From Pseudomonadota bacterium (GTDB taxonomy: Bacteria; Pseudomonadota; Alphaproteobacteria; Rickettsiales; UBA3002): DNA of 45,857 bases. Shown piece after piece: positions 43,327 through 45,857 of the stretch. The DNA lies in the NCBI GenBank assembly GCA_963205305.1, contig CAUJIC010000020.1, positions 1-45,857 on the forward strand, given 5' to 3'. Made by a program: the position numbers and the translations under genes. The stretch's first letter is position 1. Each line of letters begins with the position of its first letter. The notes below the pieces were generated by a model. The model did not search any database. It was not told where the DNA came from and was given only the letters and a program-made list of their open reading frames with translations.

Positions 43327-44322
43327 GGATTGGAGGGTGTTTTCGAGCTCAATCAGGTCGGCAGGCAGGGGGCACTCGAAGGTCATTTCTTCGTTAGTTT
43401 TCGGGTGGATAAGCACTAATTCCTGCGCGTGGAGGGCTTGGCGACGCAGGTTCGTGAATACGGCAATGGCCTCATCCGTCAGCTGGTAGCCCGCTGCTTT
43501 GAGGCGCTGCAGGCGTTGGCTGGTGGCCATGCCATAAACAGGGTCGCCCACCAGCGGGCATTTGGCGTGGGTGAGGTGCACACGGATTTGGTGGGTGCGG
43601 CCAGTCTCGAGCTCGCACATCACCTTGCTGGCAAGCGGAGTGATGTTGCCAGGGATGTGATAGGCGGCGAGGGTTTCGTAATGCGTGACGGCGTGTTTGC
43701 CGCCTTCCACCACCGCCATTTGGCGGCGATAGCGCGAGTTGCGGGCGATGGGGGCATCAATCGTGCCCTCGCGCGGGTTCAGCGCCATCCAGACATACGC
43801 AATGTAGGTGCGCTTCAACGTGCGCTCCTTTAGTTGTGCGGAGAGGTGCTGGTGTGCCGCGTCGTTTTTCGCAACGGCAAGTAACCCCGAGGTTTCCTTA
43901 TCAATCCGATGCACAATACCTGGGCGCGCGACGCCGCCAATGCCCGAGAGGCTCGCGCCGCAATGGTTAAGTAGCGCATGCACCAGCGTATCGCCCTTGG
44001 TGCCAGCGGCGGGGTGCACTGTCATGCCAGCGGGTTTGTTGAGGATGATGATGTCGTCGTCCTCGTACACAATATCGAGCGTGATGTTGGATGGGGTGAG
44101 GTCGAGCGTCACCACTTCGGGCACATCGAGCACGTAGCTTTCGCCCGCTTTTACCTTATACGACGAGTTGGTGTAGGGCTTGCCAGCGCGCAGCACAGCA
44201 CCTGCTTCAATCATGCCTTGCAGCCGCGCGCGGCTGATCTCGGGCAGCGCGGTGCTGAGGAATTTATCGAGGCGATAGCCTTCGGTATCGGCATCGACGG
44301 TGACGCTATGATGGGTGGTCAT
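43309..44322 (-). CDS. rluD: Ribosomal large subunit pseudouridine synthase RluD
   Basis: RluD makes pseudouridines in helix 69 of 23S rRNA. The 337-residue protein begins with an S4 RNA-binding domain (YRLDKFLSTALPEISRARLQ) and continues with the catalytic domain: DDIIILNKPAGMTVHPA, the catalytic Asp in GIVHRIDKETSGLLAVAKN (usual HRLD-x-x-TSG), and ELETGRTHQIRVHL. Its ATG overlaps the stop of the M16 peptidase gene by 4 bases. Other RluA-family members share these motifs, but the S4 domain and the length favour RluD. Confidence 0.9.
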   Translation of the reverse strand: MTTHHSVTVDADTEGYRLDKFLSTALPEISRARLQGMIEAGAVLRAGKPYTNSSYKVKAGESYVLDVPEVVTLDLTPSNITLDIVYEDDDIIILNKPAGMTVHPAAGTKGDTLVHALLNHCGASLSGIGGVARPGIVHRIDKETSGLLAVAKNDAAHQHLSAQLKERTLKRTYIAYVWMALNPREGTIDAPIARNSRYRRQMAVVEGGKHAVTHYETLAAYHIPGNITPLASKVMCELETGRTHQIRVHLTHAKCPLVGDPVYGMATSQRLQRLKAAGYQLTDEAIAVFTNLRRQALHAQELVLIHPKTNEEMTFECPLPADLIELENTLQSLTIKG

Positions 44323-45581
44323 GCGGCCAACTTGTGCGAAAGCTGGGCGTTGTTGACGCTGCCGATGGGGCCGAGAGCGGCCACGGTGGGGGTGGCGGTG
44401 CTCAGCGCCAGTTCGGCCATGCGAATCATGTCCTCTTTTGTCGCGGCATCGATTTCAGCAAGCAATACGTCGATTGTGCGGTACTCGCCATAGACCAATA
44501 AATGGCGCGCAATCCATTCCGCGATGCTTCCGCAATTTTCGCGCGTCATCACCGTGCCCGCTTTGAGCTGGTTTTTAGCGCGCAGCAATTCGTCGTCGCT
44601 CACGCCTTGCTTCATGCTTGCCAACACCTCTTTGAGGGCGCCCGTTAGCTCGGCCAAATGCTCGACCGTGGTGCCCGCATACATGCCCAGCAACCCCACA
44701 TCCTGATAGCCACTGGCGAAGGCGGAAACCGAATATGCAAGGCCGCGGCGCTCGCGGATTTCTTGGAAGAGGCGACTGCTCATACCGCCACCCAAAATGG
44801 TCGCAAAAACTTGTAGCGCGTAATAATCAGGATCACCCGAGGCAAGGCCCGGGAAGCCAAGCGCAAGCTGCACTTGTTCGAGGTCTTTCTCGAGCGTTTT
44901 TTCGCCGCCCATATAGCGCGCGGTTGGCAGTTTTTGCTGCACCGATGTATTTTTTTGCTGCGCGAAGAAGCTTGCAGCAATTTCGTGCGTTTGTGCGTGG
45001 TCGACACACCCTGCGGCGGCCAGCACCATGCGGTTGGGCTGGTAGTGTTTACGCGTATAGGAAATCAAATCCTCACGCGTGAAGGCAGCCACACGCTCGG
45101 CTTTGCCAAGGATTGGGCGGGCGAGGGGTTGATCGCCAAACGCCATTTCCTGATAGAGATCGAACACCAAATCATCGGGCGTGTCGTGGTGCATGGCAAT
45201 TTCTTGCAGCACCACTTGGCGTTCGCGCTCGAGCTCGTTCGCATCGAAATTGCTGTTGGCGATGATGTCGCACAACAGGCGCAGCGCATCGGCGGCATAT
45301 TCCTTCAGCACCTTGGCGTAATACACGGTGTGCTCGTGGCTGGTATAGGCGTTGATGTTGCCGCCCATGAGGTCGAACGCCTCCGCAATTTCCCGTGCGT
45401 TCATGGTCGCGGTGCCTTTGAAGGCCATGTGCTCCAGCATGTGGCTTAGGCCACCCTCGGAGGGTTCCTCGTGCCGCGCGCCGACATCCACCGCAATGGC
45501 GAATGCTGCGGAATGTTCATCGGCGTTGCGCTCGGAAGCGATGCGAAAACCGTTATCAAGCGTCGTTAATGTATAGGTCAT
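44319..45581 (-). CDS. M16 family zinc peptidase (processing-peptidase-like)
   Basis: The 420-residue protein has the inverted zinc motif HxxEH in LSHMLEHMAFKGT near residue 47, with the downstream Glu in LERERQVVLQEI near residue 125, which completes the site. The second half is the M16 C-terminal domain. Related alphaproteobacterial proteins resemble the beta subunit of mitochondrial processing peptidase. No signal peptide is evident. It lies between thrC and rluD with 4-base overlaps on both sides, so the three are one operon. Confidence 0.93.
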   Translation of the reverse strand: MTYTLTTLDNGFRIASERNADEHSAAFAIAVDVGARHEEPSEGGLSHMLEHMAFKGTATMNAREIAEAFDLMGGNINAYTSHEHTVYYAKVLKEYAADALRLLCDIIANSNFDANELERERQVVLQEIAMHHDTPDDLVFDLYQEMAFGDQPLARPILGKAERVAAFTREDLISYTRKHYQPNRMVLAAAGCVDHAQTHEIAASFFAQQKNTSVQQKLPTARYMGGEKTLEKDLEQVQLALGFPGLASGDPDYYALQVFATILGGGMSSRLFQEIRERRGLAYSVSAFASGYQDVGLLGMYAGTTVEHLAELTGALKEVLASMKQGVSDDELLRAKNQLKAGTVMTRENCGSIAEWIARHLLVYGEYRTIDVLLAEIDAATKEDMIRMAELALSTATPTVAALGPIGSVNNAQLSHKLAA

Positions 45582-45857
45582 AGCCCGCGTATATAGGCCT
45601 TGAGCGCCTCTAAGTCACGCTTCATCGGCGTGAACACTTCCTTGCGTGTCATAAGGTCAGCCAAGTGGGCAGGCAAAGATGGCGTAATTCCAGTAGCTTG
45701 ACGCACGGCGTCGGGGAATTTGGCGGGGTGTGCGGTGGCAAGCGTAATGGTGGTTCCTGAAGGTTTTAGGTCTTCGGTAGTGGCCACACCGACGGCCGTG
45801 TGCGGGTCGAGTAGGTAGCCAGATTCGCTATAGGTTTGTTTGATTTGCGCGAGCGTG
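45578..45857 (-). CDS. thrC: Threonine synthase, C-terminal part (5' end outside window)
   Basis: ThrC converts O-phosphohomoserine to threonine with PLP. Only the last ~93 residues are present. SGYLLDPHTAVGVA and the ITLATAHPAKFPDAV block are typical of the C-terminal region of bacterial threonine synthase of the ~460-residue class. It overlaps the start of the M16 peptidase gene by 4 bases, which agrees with the thrC-M16 pairing seen in alphaproteobacteria. Confidence 0.88.
   Translation of the reverse strand, partial: TLAQIKQTYSESGYLLDPHTAVGVATTEDLKPSGTTITLATAHPAKFPDAVRQATGITPSLPAHLADLMTRKEVFTPMKRDLEALKAYIRGL

Overview
The window looks like a chromosomal segment of an alphaproteobacterium. 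The evidence is a circularly permuted two-piece tmRNA gene, an alpha-type SspB beside it, the gene pairs rluD-rpoH, purM-purN and hflK-hflC-degP, an HdaA-like DnaA-related ATPase, and a receiver/HPt-like protein of a kind I associate with alphaproteobacteria. The order within the class cannot be fixed from this sequence alone. Branched-chain amino acid, threonine and purine synthesis genes argue against a strongly reduced obligate symbiont.

Layout. 1-1029: the end of an unknown gene and two small unknown genes. 1026-3127: tadA, then a two-gene unknown pair; the larger protein has a faint RelA/SpoT-like signature. 3210-4260: sspB and the ssrA (tmRNA) gene on the same strand. 4269-6800: direct repeats resembling Pho boxes in front of an 815-aa Ala/Gly-rich unknown protein. 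6886-9606: thyX, a Kef-type antiporter and a YqhA-family membrane protein. 9620-16115: an acetohydroxyacid/leucine block on the minus strand (ilvB-ilvN, ilvC, leuA), interrupted by small unknown genes and by a four-helix-bundle gene flanked by inverted repeats. 16176-20790: miaA, degP, hflC and hflK on the minus strand with a good promoter before hflK. 20815-24144: an acyltransferase/SGNH protein, mrp and a small exported protein. 24374-28839: mreC, mreD, mrdA (PBP2) and rodA, the cell-wall elongation genes, without mreB next to them. 28906-31539: two TadE-like proteins and a TadG-like von Willebrand A protein. 31551-34843: an unknown protein, a CbiB-like membrane protein and an OmpA-type lipoprotein. 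35011-39362: ndk, purN, purM, a DUF2066 protein and an AI-2E-family permease. 39387-42308: the HdaA-like ATPase, a receiver protein whose phosphorylation residues are replaced, a J-domain-like protein and RidA. 42338-45857: rpoH, rluD, an M16 peptidase and the end of thrC.

The most unusual observations are these: a tmRNA whose tag reading frame is internally duplicated (two ANDN units, 22 encoded residues) next to the gene of the adaptor that reads such tags; an acetolactate synthase large subunit with an N-terminal DNA-binding-like domain and palindromes just upstream of it; a protein with both a pseudo-receiver and an HPt-like domain lacking its histidine; and a pair of dispersed intergenic repeats whose hairpin stems differ by four compensated base pairs.
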